Part shown: positions 33,346 to 47,100 of the stretch, in pieces
Position numbering within the stretch: the stretch's first letter is position 1
How the letters are laid out: each line of letters opens with the position of its first letter
Assembly: GCF_040436345.1 (NCBI RefSeq)
Contig: NC_133224.1
Span: 10,656,741 to 10,720,740 of the forward strand
Direction of reading: 5' to 3'
DNA: 64,000 nt
Origin: Pagrus major
Taxonomy: Eukaryota; Chordata; Actinopteri; Spariformes; Sparidae
The notes under the pieces: generated by a model
Told to the model about the DNA's origin: nothing
The model's database searches: none
The model's input: only the letters and a program-made list of their open reading frames with translations
Position numbers and translations under genes: made by a program

Positions 33346-35664
33346 AGTGGTCACAACCTCTTTAAGTGTAACTCAAGGCAAGATGTGAACCTTCCTCGAG
33401 ATGATATCAAGTTCATAACAAGTACGAGGACGCCTAGATTAGGAAGTGGACGGTGAAAGGGACGTGTGTGTGTGTGTGTGTGTCAGCAGAGAGAGGCGAC
33501 AGATGTCACTCTATCATCCAATTCCCTGTTGACACGCTTAAAATACCTGAGTGGAGCATTAGGAACACAATACCATTCACCCCTTTTTTCAGCACTGACT
33601 CAGCGAATTAACAGCCAGCAGGGATTCACATTAACAGCGCTGACGGTTTGTTCCTTCATGAACTACTGATCATAACACACAGACGTTTCTGCATTTTTAA
33701 TTGGAGGACAGCGTGCTAGAGGTCTTGTAAGTCTTTAAAAGCAGTGAATAGATTTACTCTGCAAAGGTTTTCAATATTTTGCACTTTTCTTCCTGCATGT
33801 AGTTCACAGTAACATTATTTTTTATTGATTAATCCATCTATCAACTTGCTGCTGCTTATCCATGTCATGTCTATGTCACGTTTTTTTAAACTTACTGGTA
33901 ATTGCTGACAAAAACCTGAGCTATATTTGGCAATATAGCACATGCTTAATAAATAATTGTTGGACTTATTGTCTCTTTTGGTTTTCTGTCATTTATTTGA
34001 GTGGTATGACTGTTGAAAAGGCATTTAAATGTAATTTTACTTGGGATTATAGGTCTTAAAAAGTGTTAGATTTAACTTGGAGAACAATGCAAAAACCAAG
34101 ATTTACATGGGTTCCTGCATTTGGGGAAAAAACTTTTAAGTTGACTTTACTTTAAACTTTTTTAAAAAGTATAAGGATATTACCTCAGAACTACCAAGTA
34201 AAGTAGATTTTATTGAAATTACTAGTCTATAATACTTTTATTTTTGAGGTAATTTTGAGGTAATGTTTCCCTGACTTGAAAAAGAATTCATCGTGCTTTC
34301 CTAATAAAATAAAATATTTGTTCTTGACTTTCTTTACACGTGTCAGGACAGTTTAAAAAAGAGGTGTGGGTATTACGGAAAGGAGCAGTAAGACGTTAAA
34401 ACAGGTGGATGTAAGAGAACATACCAACAAACTGTTGATGAAGAAAGATGTGTTTTTGCTGATTTGAAAACATTATTAGTCATGCATACAGAAAAAGACT
34501 ATTCCCTGAAAATCCACAGAGGTTGTTTATATTAAGATCACTACTACTGTACGTACTTAAATCAGATGTGTATTTCAGTATATGGAGTGAAACTGTGTAA
34601 TTCTCTGCACAATAACATAAAATGCTGCTCAAACATGATTCAATTTAAAATAAAATTTAAAGAAAAATGAATGGGACATTATGAACTATTGTCATATTTA
34701 TGTTAAGATGACAGATACTGATTGTTTCTGATCATGTACTGTTGGATTCTTATATGATCTGTGAAAAGAAAAAAACAAGTAAGGATTGGAGCACTCTGTA
34801 TGAACAGTATCTTATGTTATTAATAAGAAACTTATAATAAGCAATATAAGTTTTTCTTCTCCCTGCTCCTTTTTCATTCATGGAATGTATAAAAGCATTT
34901 TGGGTAAAAGTGTATAATTTGTCTTAGTCACTTTGTTTTAAGTGTTTTCTGTATTATATGTACATTAAAACAAAAACACTGAAATATGAAAAAATATAAA
35001 AAGAAAAAATGATTTCCTAACAAGTCCTTGCACTGTTAAATCTCCATAGATTTTGGCGACAGACACCGGACAATAAATAAATTAACCTTGACTTTAACCT
35101 CCCATTCCACTACTGCTATTAAAAGCCACGTAGCTTGCTTTAGCCAAAATAAACACATATACTTATACACAGCTACACCCATCTCAACACTGTGCTAAAA
35201 ACACCTGGACTATTTAAATTGGCTGTTGCTTTTTCCACACTGTATACACACACACATAAACACACTAATGGAGGGGTCCGTCAGCAGCACGCCCCACTTG
35301 CTCTCCGAGGGCTCATCTTTCACTGCCTCCTATAATAGAAAGCGCTTTAATTAACCCAATCTAATGGAAATGTAACATGCTGAGCCGGGCCACTCCAGGT
35401 TAACGCTTTGTTGTTGTTTGACTTGGTTTGAACTAAGGGAAATATGGCTATGCAGAGAAGTAAGAACAAGACGTTATTAATCTGTTTACTGTCACTCACT
35501 CTCGGTCTCTTCCAGGTCAGTCCCGGCGGAGGCTCCCTCTTGTAGAAGAGGGACTGGGCTGCAGGGGGGAACAGGGGATCCTTAAAGAGCGCACCTCGAC
35601 GCAAGCAGGCCCGCCTCAGCTTGTGAAAGCTTTGACCCTGGAAGTTGTTTATACGTTCAGGCAT
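28555..35664 (-). CDS. capn5: Calpain-5-type cysteine protease
   Basis: Twelve coding exons in minus order: 35664-35500, 32109-31978, 31885-31674, 31548-31356, 31271-31078, 30682-30605, 30419-29993, 29925-29803, 29706-29510, 29403-29285, 28949-28813, 28731-28555. They total 717 residues in frame. The protein is a Ca2+-dependent intracellular protease. The CysPc core spans about 20-350, with catalytic Cys81 ([14 protein letters not shown]), His253 ([11 protein letters not shown]) and Asn285 (RMRNPWG), so it should be active, unlike CAPN6. A C2-like domain III follows (about 468-575), and a C-terminal C2 domain (about 576-717) replaces the penta-EF-hand, which is the CAPN5/6 layout. Exon 7 carries a charged insert (about residues 368-451), making the protein about 75 residues longer than the usual 640. 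Intron 1 is 3.4 kb and repeat-rich. Teleosts have several capn5-like paralogues, so the exact one is uncertain. Confidence 0.92.
33294..33343. repeat. CA microsatellite in calpain intron 1
   Basis: About 24 CA dinucleotides; a short TG run lies at 33464-33483. Confidence 0.95.
35279..35336 (-). other. Possible cassette exon in calpain intron 1
   Basis: Minus-strand sequence after an AG at about 35336 reads [20 protein letters not shown], a composition unlike the surrounding intron, then reaches a weak GTGTGT donor. The first residue (Glu) is the same as that of the next constitutive exon, which begins EICKDPRLF. It may be an alternative exon or chance. Confidence 0.2.
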
Positions 35665-35789
35665 CGTGGCTGCAGAGGAGAGCCTTCAGGAGAGGAGGAA
35701 AGACACAGAGAAAAGGGACAGATGAATTTAGAAATGTTCATGAGCATAATTATGGGACTATAGTTATAAAAACATATGTGTCAGTGTCG

Positions 35790-35955
35790 GCTAATGGGAG
35801 CGCTAGCTGCATGGCTAAATGAGCTATCTGAGCTAACGGGCTAACACCAGCCACAGTCAGAAGCAGTTAGTGGTTACACAGGTGATACACTGCCCCTGTT
35901 TGTTTGTGGTATGCATTTGTCAGCTGGCCAATTTTTACATATTGCACCTTTAGTA
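35790..35955. mobile_element. MITE-like repeat (TACATATTGCACCTTTA end)
   Basis: The segment has AGCTATCTGAGCTAACGGGC, GTTAGTGGTTACACAGGTGA and the end TTTTTACATATTGCACCTTT, as in other copies in the window. Confidence 0.45.
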
Positions 35956-37201
35956 CCTAATGTAGTTAATTACAGTGTCACTTTATTTAAATGTTATGGC
36001 GTACAACAAATGACTGTAATGTCCTGTGATAATAAAAATGTTGTCGAAAGATAGAAATGATGCCGAGGCACAATGTATATAAATAGCTTTAGAACAAAAA
36101 TAGATACAGGTCAAACCCTGAAGTATACCTCGTGCTAAAAACAACTAGACACCTAAAGATATTGTATGCAGTTAAACATGGTGGGCCGACCGATTTAACG
36201 TCTCTGCTGTGCTTATTTTATGTACTATGTTACTTTGCTTGCGTCACTGATAAACCAAATCTAGCCAACAGCAACATCCAAACACCAGTCGGGCTAAGTG
36301 CTAGCTAGTTTTCTCTAAACTCAAACTGTCATTGTCTTTATTCTGTCTCCAACTGAACGACAGTCAAAATGTTAATCAAAATATGCATTTTGGATGAATG
36401 AGATGTATAAACGTTGACATAGCATAATGAAAAAAGAAAATTAAATTGGTTGTGGCGCAGCGGTTTTCACCAACATGATTTTGTAAAAGAAAACTGTGAG
36501 TAAGTATAAGTATAATGAGTGGACCACACAGAAACATCTGTGACCAGTAATAGGAAAATTGTATGTTGAACCTCCTCTGGCAGATACAAGTATCTTTCAT
36601 AGTCATGGCCAGAGGTCACACAATAATTCTGCTACTAAGAGACTTCTGTGAGACACAAAGAGGACTGTTGTACTACGGTAAACACAGCGGGCTACGCAAC
36701 TCCCTTTGTCTACGTAACCCATAATTCAAGTGCACATTGTCAAAATTTTAACACTGAATATCTGTGTTTGCATAGTTAATCAAACAGTAGAGTAAGTTGT
36801 TAAAATCTGGTCTTAAAAGCAGATCAACAGTGACTCATACAAAAAACACAGAAGTAAAACATGTAATCTAGCTTTTAAATAAAATTAGTTGTTTGGGTAA
36901 AGTTCAGCTTATCTGTGCGAGATGTGACATCCTGAACCAAACCTGCAACAGTTTACCAGGATCAGCTTTAATCATCCGATTAAACTGAATTCACATAAAT
37001 TTGATACACCTGCAAATACGACAAAAACGTTATTTTGTTTTTGTTTACAACAGCTGTTGATATTTACAGGGTTACTTCCTCTGCAAAAACTCAAAATCTT
37101 GTGAAATATAAGAAGCATTTCAGTGAGTTATGGGACACTTGTTACTAGACAATTTACCACTTTTTTATTATCTTTTTTACTCAAGTGTATTGCCTAGCAG
37201 G

Positions 37202-37206
<5 letters not shown>

Positions 37207-37274
<68 letters not shown>
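37207..37274. repeat. TG microsatellite
   Basis: About 33 TG dinucleotides, with a second shorter run at 37425-37450. Confidence 0.95.
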
Positions 37275-37419
37275 GGTGTTGAGAGGACACGGTGAGGACA
37301 GCAGTAAGGTAATAGTATCGTTTTAGCCATCAGTGATATGACCTGCTGGGCTCAGCAGCATGTGTCTATGTGAGCATCGACTCGTGTGTGTGAGGCGAGA
37401 GTATGCCAGGTGCAGCGTG

Positions 37420-37450
<31 letters not shown>

Positions 37451-39183
37451 CCATGGCAGGGTCAGCTCAGGGGCCTCGCTGTGCCGAGAGGAAAAACAGA
37501 GATGAAACCTTGCTTGGGTTTACAGACACCTCGCAGGTTGGTTTCGACAGCTATTAGCAACACTCATTTTTCAATCCATAATCTAATGAATGCAGCAATA
37601 ATGACCCACGCTGTGCCCTCCACACACAACACTCTGCAAACGTCTTTGTTGTTTGGTTTTGATAAAGACTCCTAGCGGCAGAAATTACATATTGTGCGTT
37701 TGAAATCCCTTAATTTGCACCCTTTACTTATCATTTTTACCTGTCTAACCTTGTTTATCGCTTCTACTTTTGACTGCTACTGTGCATGTATTACATTTTT
37801 CAATAGACATTTTTTCTTTCCGTGCTCTGTGTGATGACTCTGTTTTAATGTATTCTCCTCAAATAAAGTCCTTCCAGCCAGTTTCACAGTTTGTGTAAGA
37901 AAAGAAGAAACTTTCATTTTGCACAAAACACTAATCTGAGAAGCTTTAATCCACTTTAAGGTAATTTGTTAAATAATGTCTGATTTAATACAAATCAAAA
38001 ATAAATCCAAAATTAGTTTATTTCTTAAATAATGACACATTTACACTTTAATTCTATCTGAAAATATGAGCTATATAATACATGTTTTACTCCAGCATCT
38101 ACACATATTACTGATATAAACATCCTCTGACAGCATCAGAAAACATTACACACTTATTTACTATTATTATTATTATTATTATACCTTATAATGTTTATCA
38201 CTGTCTTTTGTTAGTCTGCGTATTAAAAGAGCTGTCATCAGTTTGAGTGATAGTGTTTCTTTTCTCTGATTTGAATGAGTTGAACTTTGTATTGTGATTA
38301 CAGATTGTATCATTAGTGAGCTTTGCCAAAGGACTTCATGAAATATTAGTCATTTTTAATTAGATTATGTGTGTTTTATATCGTTGTTATCAGTGTTATT
38401 ACTATCAACTGCAGGTAAATTCTTTTACCTTAACGTCAGACTAGAAGTTTATCCACTTGCTGTCTTAAGATGAAACTATTTCTTCAGTTCAGGCAGTGGA
38501 TCCACGACCATGTCCTCCTTTGGTCATTTAGGGAATCCAAATCTTCCAGAGACAATCAGACACAATTTGTTGTGACCAACAGCTGGCATTCGTCACCTCT
38601 TTTCCTCTTATTCTTCTTGAAAGCTGACTGACACTTTCTTCTTCTGTCCTCTGAATCTGTCAGGAGCGTGTGACTCATCTCCAGCGGCTACTTAAGTCAT
38701 CTTAGAGATCTGTTTCGTCGCACCTGTCGGGAAGAAAGGAGATGATTTCAGACAAACTGCCGGGGATGAAATGCAAAAAAGAAAAGTGATGCTGCGGCAT
38801 TAAAGCATAGCTTCATGTGAGCGCTCCCAGCTCCCTGACACCATCTCTTAAGACTGAGTATCATGTGTGTGTATACGTAACAGCCTCCAAGGTTGATGCA
38901 CGAGTGTGTGTGTGCCCATGTGCATTGAGCCGTGACACACACGGAGCAGGGTGTCACAGCTGGAGCCTGGTGCCTGTGTAACTTTATCCCCCTCCACACA
39001 GACAATAGACAGACAGTCACCTCGCTAAGTGACATAACACACAATTATAGCTGTGGAAGCCTCACGCCAGTCAAATACTACAGTTACTGCAGTTATTCTT
39101 GAGTTTCAGACACGTTATCCTCTGACGCCTTCTGCGTGCAAACTGTTCTCCTGCTGGAGAACATAAACAAACGTGTTTTCTAC

Positions 39184-39185
<2 letters not shown>

Positions 39186-39233
<48 letters not shown>

Positions 39234-39241
39234 GTGTGTGT
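39186..39241. repeat. TG microsatellite
   Basis: About 27 TG units with one CG interruption, followed by a polypyrimidine stretch. Confidence 0.95.
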
Positions 39242-40818
39242 CACTCACTCCTGCTCGTGCTCCTCTGTCTTCTTCTCTCTCTCCTTCTTCTTCTTTCCTT
39301 TCTGTCCTCATATTAACATGGCCTATGACTCCCTCTCTTCTCGTTTTCTGTCTTATCTTTTTGCCGTCTTCTCCTCTTCCCCCTCTCTCCTCTCTATCTT
39401 CTCGTCAGCAGCAGTCTCCTGGAGTATCTGTTGCTGTGTGGTGTGTTGCCCCTGACACCCGAGAAACCAAGAGGCAAGCGCCTTCTATTTTAACCACCTC
39501 ACTGCCAAATATCAAGGTGATTACCCGCCCTCCCCCCATCCCTGTGTGATTAACCTGAACTCAAAGCTGATAAAATATGTGGGAATATTTCTAGTATTTT
39601 TTTTGTTTTGTTGATGAATGAGGTGCAGGATGAATTTATTGTTTTTTTTAGACACCCATCCATTCAAAAAGGAAAAAATACCAATACAAAACTGTGAAAA
39701 TAGTCCACTCCAGGTAAAGGTCCTGACTTTAAAACCTTTCTTGAATAAAATAACAGTATTATAATAACTTTACCCCCATGTATGAAAAGTAAACTCATTT
39801 TGTTGTCAAATGTTCCCTGTCAGTGTATATTTGATGTTTTTGGATTAATATTACAGCTGGATTCATGTGTATGTCACATTTCACTGCTGCTGATGTTGAT
39901 GTTTGTGCTAATTTTCTACTTTTTACACTGTTGGGTAGTTTAATCTACAACAACACATCATATTCTATAAAATGATCGTGTGTTTGTGGTGTTGCTGTCC
40001 TGTGAGAATTATGTATCTCTAAAAAGTTACAGTTTAATGACAAAATCAGCCCGTTTCCAGCTTCGTAACGATGCATTTTCCAGATCATCCAAGAGGGTCC
40101 TTAAAAAGTTAATTTAGTTTAATGTTCTCGGCCCATAAAGGAACATTTAATCCTTCAGATTATCATAAAAATTCAAGTAGTTTTGATTAAGTAAATGAGG
40201 TAATAAAAGGTTATTTTTGCATACCCTACTTTAAATAAAATACTGCAGCTTCCTTTATCAAACCTTTGTGTAATTAAAAAAACACATTTTAGGTGGTACC
40301 ACAGTCTTAATTTAGAAAATCTTTGCCAAACAAACTAAAAAATATGGACTGTTTGTGTGCTAAATTTCCCCTGTGGATACATACTACCTATAAATAATAG
40401 GTAACCATAGTTTTATACATTTTTAAGCAGTAATTTAGCATCATTATCTAACATTACATTAAGTTAGCTAGTTAGTAAGACATTCTTACTAATATGGTCT
40501 TTCTTAATTAACTTTAAACCCAGTAACTGTGTCGAAAATGCTAATTTTTCTGCGTAATATTAGTCAAAAACAAGTTAGTTAACAAACAAATGATACTCAC
40601 AGGTCACTTAGGTCACAAAAATAATAGCAAAAATGTTGAGGAAATTGTTCGGCAATCCTAAAACTAAAACCAAAACAAGAAGAATAATGTTAAATGTGAA
40701 ATACTGAGTAATAAATATAACTTTTCTCATAAGCACTAATGAGTTTTCTTCTGTCGACTAGCTTACCTGAAATCCAATTATCAGGCATCTGCTGCTCATG
40801 TCTGTGAAGAGACGCACT

Positions 40819-40828
40819 ACGCATGCGC
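40819..40828. promoter_or_regulatory. NRF-1-like site in the cnpy4 promoter
   Basis: ACGCATGCGC, one base from the NRF-1 palindrome, lies 89 bases before the cnpy4 start codon in a locally CpG-containing, TATA-less stretch. Confidence 0.4.
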
Positions 40829-40916
40829 AGTTGTAAGTTGCCACTTGAGTTGCCGATGTGGCTTCTCTGATGTTCAACTCTTTCTTCGCCTGCAGCTTTT
40901 ACAACACACTGTTGCG

Positions 40917-43380
40917 ATGAAACTTTGTACACTTGTCTTGTTGTGTGTCTGCAGTCTTGTCACAGCAAACGAAGACGACAGACTGCCGAATAAATGCGAA
41001 GGTAGGACGAAGAAGTGACGCTTGCTAGCTGTCGTGATGCTATTTATGCGACTTTGTAACAGCACTGTGACGTGTGTTTACATACTTATGTGTCCTCGGG
41101 TGTCTGCCTAACCTCTGACAAATATTATATATATATACACTTATATATGTCTGTGTATATATACATATATATGTATATATAAGTTTTTCTTCCTGTCTGT
41201 CAGTGTGTAAGTTTCTGACAATAGAGCTGCAGGATGCTCTGGAGAAAACTGGTCGCTCCAAGGAGGTGCTGGAGGTGGGAGAGGTGCTGGACACAGGCAA
41301 GAGGAGGAGAAAGATCAAATACAACACCTCGTAAGTTCACTGAGGAGGATGTCACTCAATATGAAGAGAAGATACCATGTAATAAACTGAGCTTTATGTT
41401 AATCTATAATAAATCATGCTCTGTATTCTTAAAAAAGCTTGAAAGCCTGTAACTCCTATAAAGGCATCAATTAAAGGTGCACTATGTAGTTTTAATCAGA
41501 AGAGAGAGATCCTCAGTGACTGACTTTTATGTCTAAACAAACTAAATAAACTTACTCTCTTCATTTTCATGGCTGAATAAACTGAAATACAATTTCATAC
41601 TTGTTTTACTTTGTTTATATGTGGCGGACCCTGCCACCTTTCTAGCTTCAAACAGTGTTCTGGGGACCTTATTTTCCTCTGAGGACAGTAATTCAGTTAT
41701 GGAAAAAATAACTATTTCTGAGTTTGATTTACCTCTTTAATATTGTAAATGTAAAATGTCTGAGTTTGAATTTCTTCTCCAACACTACGTAGTGCCCCTT
41801 TTTAAAAAAACAACAACAACAAAGATATCTGTACTTTGAAAGAAAGGCAGTTATGAAAACTTTCCGATCAGGGAAATAATCTGATCCATAAATAGGTATA
41901 ATTAAGATGCAAAATAAAACAAGGTTGTATAACAAACCCCAAAAGTTTGCAATTTGAATACAAATTTAATAGATAGAAAAAACATTTCAAGCAGAGGTCA
42001 GGAGGTTACGGGTAAGTAGGATACATGCATTGATTTTTATGCACCTGTTTTCTGCTCACAGGGAAACTCGGCTGACTGAGGCGGTAGACAACATATGTGA
42101 ACGCATCCTGCAGTATAGTGTCCACGCAGAGAGGCCTGGCAGCCTCAGATACGCAAAGGTGAAGTTTATCTGTGTGCTTTTTAAAGGTCTTCCATGGATT
42201 CTCGTAGATTTAATTGCCGTTAAAACTAATTTGTGTGGCAAACTAACAGCTGGCTGCTTTGTGCGTGTTGCAGGGTGCAAGTCAGACCATGACGACCCTG
42301 AAGAACCTGGTTCACAAAGGAGTTAAAGTGGACCTGGGTATGCCGTATGAGCTGTGGGACGAACCCTCTGTGGAGGTGTCCGACATGAAAAAACAGGTAA
42401 GGAGTGTGTGTGTGTGCCTCATGTAGATGTTGTCTAGTAGTGGGTGTGCAGACAACTTTACAAACCTCAATGTCGCCAAAATAAATACTTCAACATAATA
42501 TATTATATGTGAGTCAAAAACAGACTTATACTATGTATCAACAAGCTGTATTAGAAACAGTAAAAACACCTTTTTAACACCACTTAACAATAAAGATGTT
42601 TATAGTAACGTACTTACTTCCGACCACATGAATATGTGTGTGTGTGTTGTTCAGTGTGAGACGATGCTGGAGCAGTATGAGGAGGTTGTGGAGGACTGGT
42701 ACTTCCATCATCAGGACAAGAGGCTGGAGAACTTCCTCTGTCAGAACCACGTTCTCAGGCCAACAGAGCAAGGTACACCTGTGGTCTAATGTTGCTTTGA
42801 ATGGTTTTAACTCACTTCAGCTTGGGAACACATTTAGCGAAAGTCTCATCCGTCATTCCAGTGATGCATTCTTGAACTTTTAATAAAGAAGTTTAGTCAG
42901 TTGAGACGTGCAAACCTTTATCTGCCTTGAAGATTCATCATCGGTGTCATTTTCATAAGCTTTATGTGTTGAGCAGCTTTCTGAAAGAGCACTTCTCCAA
43001 TCACAAGTTGAAATGAGCTGCACATGAATAAAAGAAATCAAAAAAAGAAAGGAATGAGAACAAAACCCCACAATTTCATATAAAAAAAGCCAAAATGATC
43101 GTATAAAAGTAAAGAGGCTTTTATTGGATAAAAGTGTGTTATCAAGAAGTTCACAAAAGTGAACTCACTCTCGCTACTGCAGAAAATAAACCACACATCT
43201 CAAACCTTCTCTCTAATGTGTGTTTTTTTTCTCCCTCTCTCAGAATGTATGGAGGAGGTGTGGAAAGGAGACCTGGGAACCAAAGGAGGGGCCAAGGAGG
43301 CAGAGAGTGAAAGCACAGAAAAGGAGGGAGAACAAGAGGAGGAGAAGGAGGATAAAAGACATGACGCCGGGGAGCTATGA
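40917..43380 (+). CDS. cnpy4: Canopy FGF-signalling regulator 4 (ER saposin-like protein)
   Basis: Exons 40917-41001, 41204-41330, 42062-42158, 42274-42396, 42655-42772 and 43244-43380 give 228 residues in frame. A signal peptide ([17 protein letters not shown]) leads into [24 protein letters not shown]4-specific strings follow: [57 protein letters not shown] and [10 protein letters not shown]. The Cys pattern is that of the canopy/saposin-like fold. The C-terminus is a Glu/Lys-rich tail ending AGEL, a weak KDEL-like end consistent with ER residence. Canopy 3 and 4 act in the ER on Toll-like receptor folding and surface delivery. The DTGKRRR and [12 protein letters not shown] strings distinguish CNPY4 from CNPY3. 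The locus agrees with the PCOLCE-CNPY4 region of human 7q22. Confidence 0.95.
41471..41805. mobile_element. TTAA-flanked MITE (GGTGCACTATGTAGTTTT ends)
   Basis: TTAAAGGTGCACTATGTAGT at the left is mirrored by ACTACGTAGTGCCCCTTTTT then TTAA at the right. It lies in cnpy4 intron 2 and has no coding content. Confidence 0.7.
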
Positions 43381-43792
43381 AGATAAGAAGGGAAATGCAG
43401 AAGACAATTAAATAACCTCCGTTTTTTAGCTTTTGGCGGGCAAACTGCAAAGAATGAATGTATTGTGTCCTACAGTCAGCCAACACTTTTTCTGCTGGTT
43501 AAAACCTTTATTAGATTTTATGATGGGAGTTAAGACTTTATAGACTTAAACACTAAATTCCTCCTGGTATTTTTATATGAAGGGTGTGAGCCTTTTACTT
43601 CACATACTGTTGCACCTTTTTAAACACTCAGCTGTTTGGATGGAGCCTTTACATGAATACGTGTTAACATTTTCCAGTATTATATCAGTGCTGTTACATC
43701 TCTTTCTATGCCAAGGTTATATGGTACATATCGGTATTTTTTACCCCAGTTTGCAGTCTTTAAATGCAATATGTACAGGTTTTTATTGTGGT

Positions 43793-43798
43793 AATAAA
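43793..43798 (+). terminator. cnpy4: Poly(A) signal of cnpy4
   Basis: AATAAA lies about 410 bases after the cnpy4 stop codon, in an AT-rich 3' UTR with a T-rich element after it. Confidence 0.65.
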
Positions 43799-44164
43799 AT
43801 ACTTTTTTATAACACTTTTGAATGTTCTGTTTTCATTTTGTTAAAAATTGAAACTTTGTTTCTATTTGTTAGAAATAAAAATATGAACCAGAAAATTAGC
43901 AGGGTAAGCGAGTGTGAAAGCTAGTGCTCCTAAAAATTCTCGCAAACTTTGTGTCTTCAAAAATTCTGTGTTAGGTCCTTGAATCTCAGGGAATTATGTT
44001 TTGAAAGTCCTTGAATTTAAGAAGGTGCGGGAACCCTGAGCCGGTAAACGTGTGATTGTTACACTGATGCTTCAGGTCACTAATGAGGGATGATCAGTCT
44101 CAGGTGCGTTCCTCTTGACAGCCACAGTGAAGTTATCAGAGGTTTTCAGTGCAGCAACACTACA

Positions 44165-47100
44165 ATGCCTTTCATTTCTGCCTACTTCACACTTTCTCTC
44201 TATATTCTGTCTAAACTAGACACAATTCGATGCTACTCCTACCAAACCAAACCTCTTTTCCTTTCATTCTCTGAGTTAGCCGCTCTCGAAAGAAACTCTT
44301 TGGATCGGACAAAAAGGCCAAACTCCCACGTTGAAGATCACACAGTGAAAACCTTTGTGGTGAAATGTCATGAGGACAGCATCGAGGTTGTGATGAAAGC
44401 TTATCTGTTTGACCCCAGGCAGCGTGTGGAGCCCAAGGACTTGAGGCTTGGACGTGTGGGTGCTGCAGAGCATCTCTGCACGGCCAAAGTGTCTGGAAAC
44501 GGGGAGTACATCATCAGAGCACACCTGACTGACTGTGGGGGCAAAGTGACGGTTGGTGAGCCTCTTGATTATCAAAATATAAAGTCAGTTTTATTGTATG
44601 AAAAGAAAAGGATGTGAGAGTGTTTTGTTGATTATTGTGGCTTCATGCTGCCACCTAGTGGTTTTATTTTGATGATGCTGTTGTGTGTAGTTCACCCAGA
44701 ATGCTGTGCTGTACAACAACCTGCTGCTGTACTCTCCTCCTCCAACATCGGCTGGAGACATGTTGAGAGAGAAAGTAGCTGCTGTTCCAGTCCAGTGTGA
44801 ATATGCAAGGTGCATTTACACACATAAAACTAGAGCTTTATGTGCGTTGCTGGTACAAAGTGGTTTACAGAGAACAGTTTATGCTGTAAACAAAAGGGAT
44901 GCACCGATATATCAGCTGATATTCGGCTTGTTAACCGCTATCGGCCTCTCAGATTTCTTTTTTTATTGTAAAAATACAGAATAGATAAATAACAAGAAAC
45001 AGAATACAAGCAGGAGACAATGATTGGGAAGTAAAAAAAACACTTAACTTCAAAAAGAAAAGAGCAGGAAGAGTAAAAGAAAAGAGCCGTTGAGACAAAT
45101 AAATAGATCAGCACACACAAATGTTTGACACAGCTAAAGAGAAAACATGATTAATTAATCAATTTCTCTGTTTCCATGGCAACAAAGAACAAAAATATAA
45201 TGAACAACAACACAAAAACATTGGTATTGGTATCAGCTATTGGCCAAATCGCTGCGTCCCCAGTATAAAACAATATGTGCAGTGAGAAATAAATGTTCTA
45301 AACTCAAGAGGAGTTGAGGAGAAACAACAGTAAAAAACAAAACCAAAGAAAAAAAACAAGGCCACCTTTTGTTTCCAGCCTGAAAAATAATGATTAGTTG
45401 TATTTATACACACTGAAGTAGTTTGTGTTTGCTATAATCATTCCTCTTCCTGTTCCGGCCCTGAAGAGAGCTCATCTTATTGTGATTTTGGAACAAGTGG
45501 TGGGAGACAAAACAGACTGAGGTCATATACACAAATGACAGTGAGCTGAAGGAGAGACCGGTGTCATATTTGATCCTGGTTCAGTTTTGGTTTAAAGTCT
45601 CCCTGCAGAGTTCGGGATGAGTTTGATTCAAGACAGAGAGGATGTCACAGAAACATTATAAACTGTTGTAGTCTAAAGTGACCACACTATCATCTTTCTG
45701 TCATTCATTTGCTGTGAATTAAAACTTTATTTGGGGTAGTTTTTACTGTTAATTACTAATTTTTCCTCTTGGAAATGTTTACTCAAGTGTTTATGTTGCC
45801 TGTTCTGAATCCCCTCCACCGTGCAGGAGGTACACAGTGAGTAGCAGGGCTCTGAAACCAACCTGGACTCAGCTGATCTCCACCCTATCAACGCACCTGG
45901 ACCTGGACTTTCACCTCAGGCTCATGACAGGTGAGCTGTTTTCAGTCTGGTTGATTAAAGAAAAAAAAACTACTGAAAAAGTGACAGAAAATAAGCAATG
46001 GCTGACAAACAGGACCGTAACTACCACTGAGGACAGTCGTGTATTGACTGCAACCGTTTTAACAACCTGTATCTATTTGTAACTTAAGGTTTTGGTTGAA
46101 ATTATTAAGAAAAAGCCAAATTAAAATGGTAAAATATACTTCATTACCACTGTTTAACAGGGCCAGCTTCTCTGCTGAAATGCAGTCAGATTTTGGTAAA
46201 ATTTTCATTTGAAATTAAAAATGTGGTCAGTGGTAATTTAACTCTTCTTTACTAGTTATAGCCCCGACAAAACATGCTCATTCCCTGACTACATCTGGTT
46301 AAAAGAGGTGAATTTCCTTATGTACTCTGGCAGATAATAATGTTATTTTCGTTAATATTCCCATGGCATGTCTCATCATTCCTCAGGTGACTGGAGCAGT
46401 GAGAGAAAGTCATCTGTTTTCTTCCTGAGTGACACGGTCAACATCCAGGCCTCTGTAGACCATCATCATCCTCCTCTTCGTCTGTTTGTAGACAGCTGTG
46501 TGGCCACTCTGACCTCTGATGTGAATTCTTACCCCAGATACCCCTTCATAGACCACCAGGGGTGAGTCATTACATCTTTCATGTCTGCAGCGGTTCCTCT
46601 GATTAATTTTACCAATATTAAAACTACTTCCTCCTGGCCCACACTGCCGGTTCAAATCCCTCCACTTTCCTGTTATTATAAATTCACCCAAATCACTGAT
46701 GTAATAAATGCTGAGATCAGAAGTTAAATCTGATAAGGATGTGTCCGTCCTTTCCAGATGTTTCACAGACTCCCAGCTGCACGGCTCCAGCTCGCGTTTC
46801 CTGCCCAGAGTCGAGGACCACCTCCTCCACATTCAGCTCCAACCGTTCCTCTTCCACCAGGACCACAGACACACCGTCAGAACTGATTTCACATGTTTTA
46901 TACATACATTTATACCCACAGTGAGAAGAAAAATACCTCAGCATGTGTTGTACTGTCTCCTGCAGATTTATATAACATGTTACTTGGAAGCAGAGCCCAT
47001 TTCAAACAAGGATCCAGGGAAAAAGGCTTGTTCCTTCATGAGTGGGAGGTCTGTTTCATCTTAACTCCTGTTTTATTTCTCTAAAAACCTCTTCTTTAAA

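Larger units (their letters stand above)
36000..40800. other. Intergenic region between the divergent calpain and cnpy4 genes
   Basis: Bases 36000-37200 and 37680-38460 are AT-rich with no gene. Pyrimidine-rich DNA lies at 39250-39420. The open frames at 38748-39044 and 39136-39549 have biased composition, no splice context and no known domain. 5' non-coding exons of the calpain gene could lie here but I cannot place them. Confidence 0.4.

Noticed and set aside
28555-35664. Considered CAPN6 for the calpain
   Set aside because: The catalytic Cys is present (GNCW), whereas CAPN6 lacks it.
39136-39549. 137-codon plus-strand frame
   Set aside because: Starts in a TG microsatellite and runs through polypyrimidine DNA; no splice or domain support.
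40917-43380. Considered CNPY3 for the canopy gene
   Set aside because: [25 protein letters not shown] and DWYFHHQ are CNPY4 signatures.
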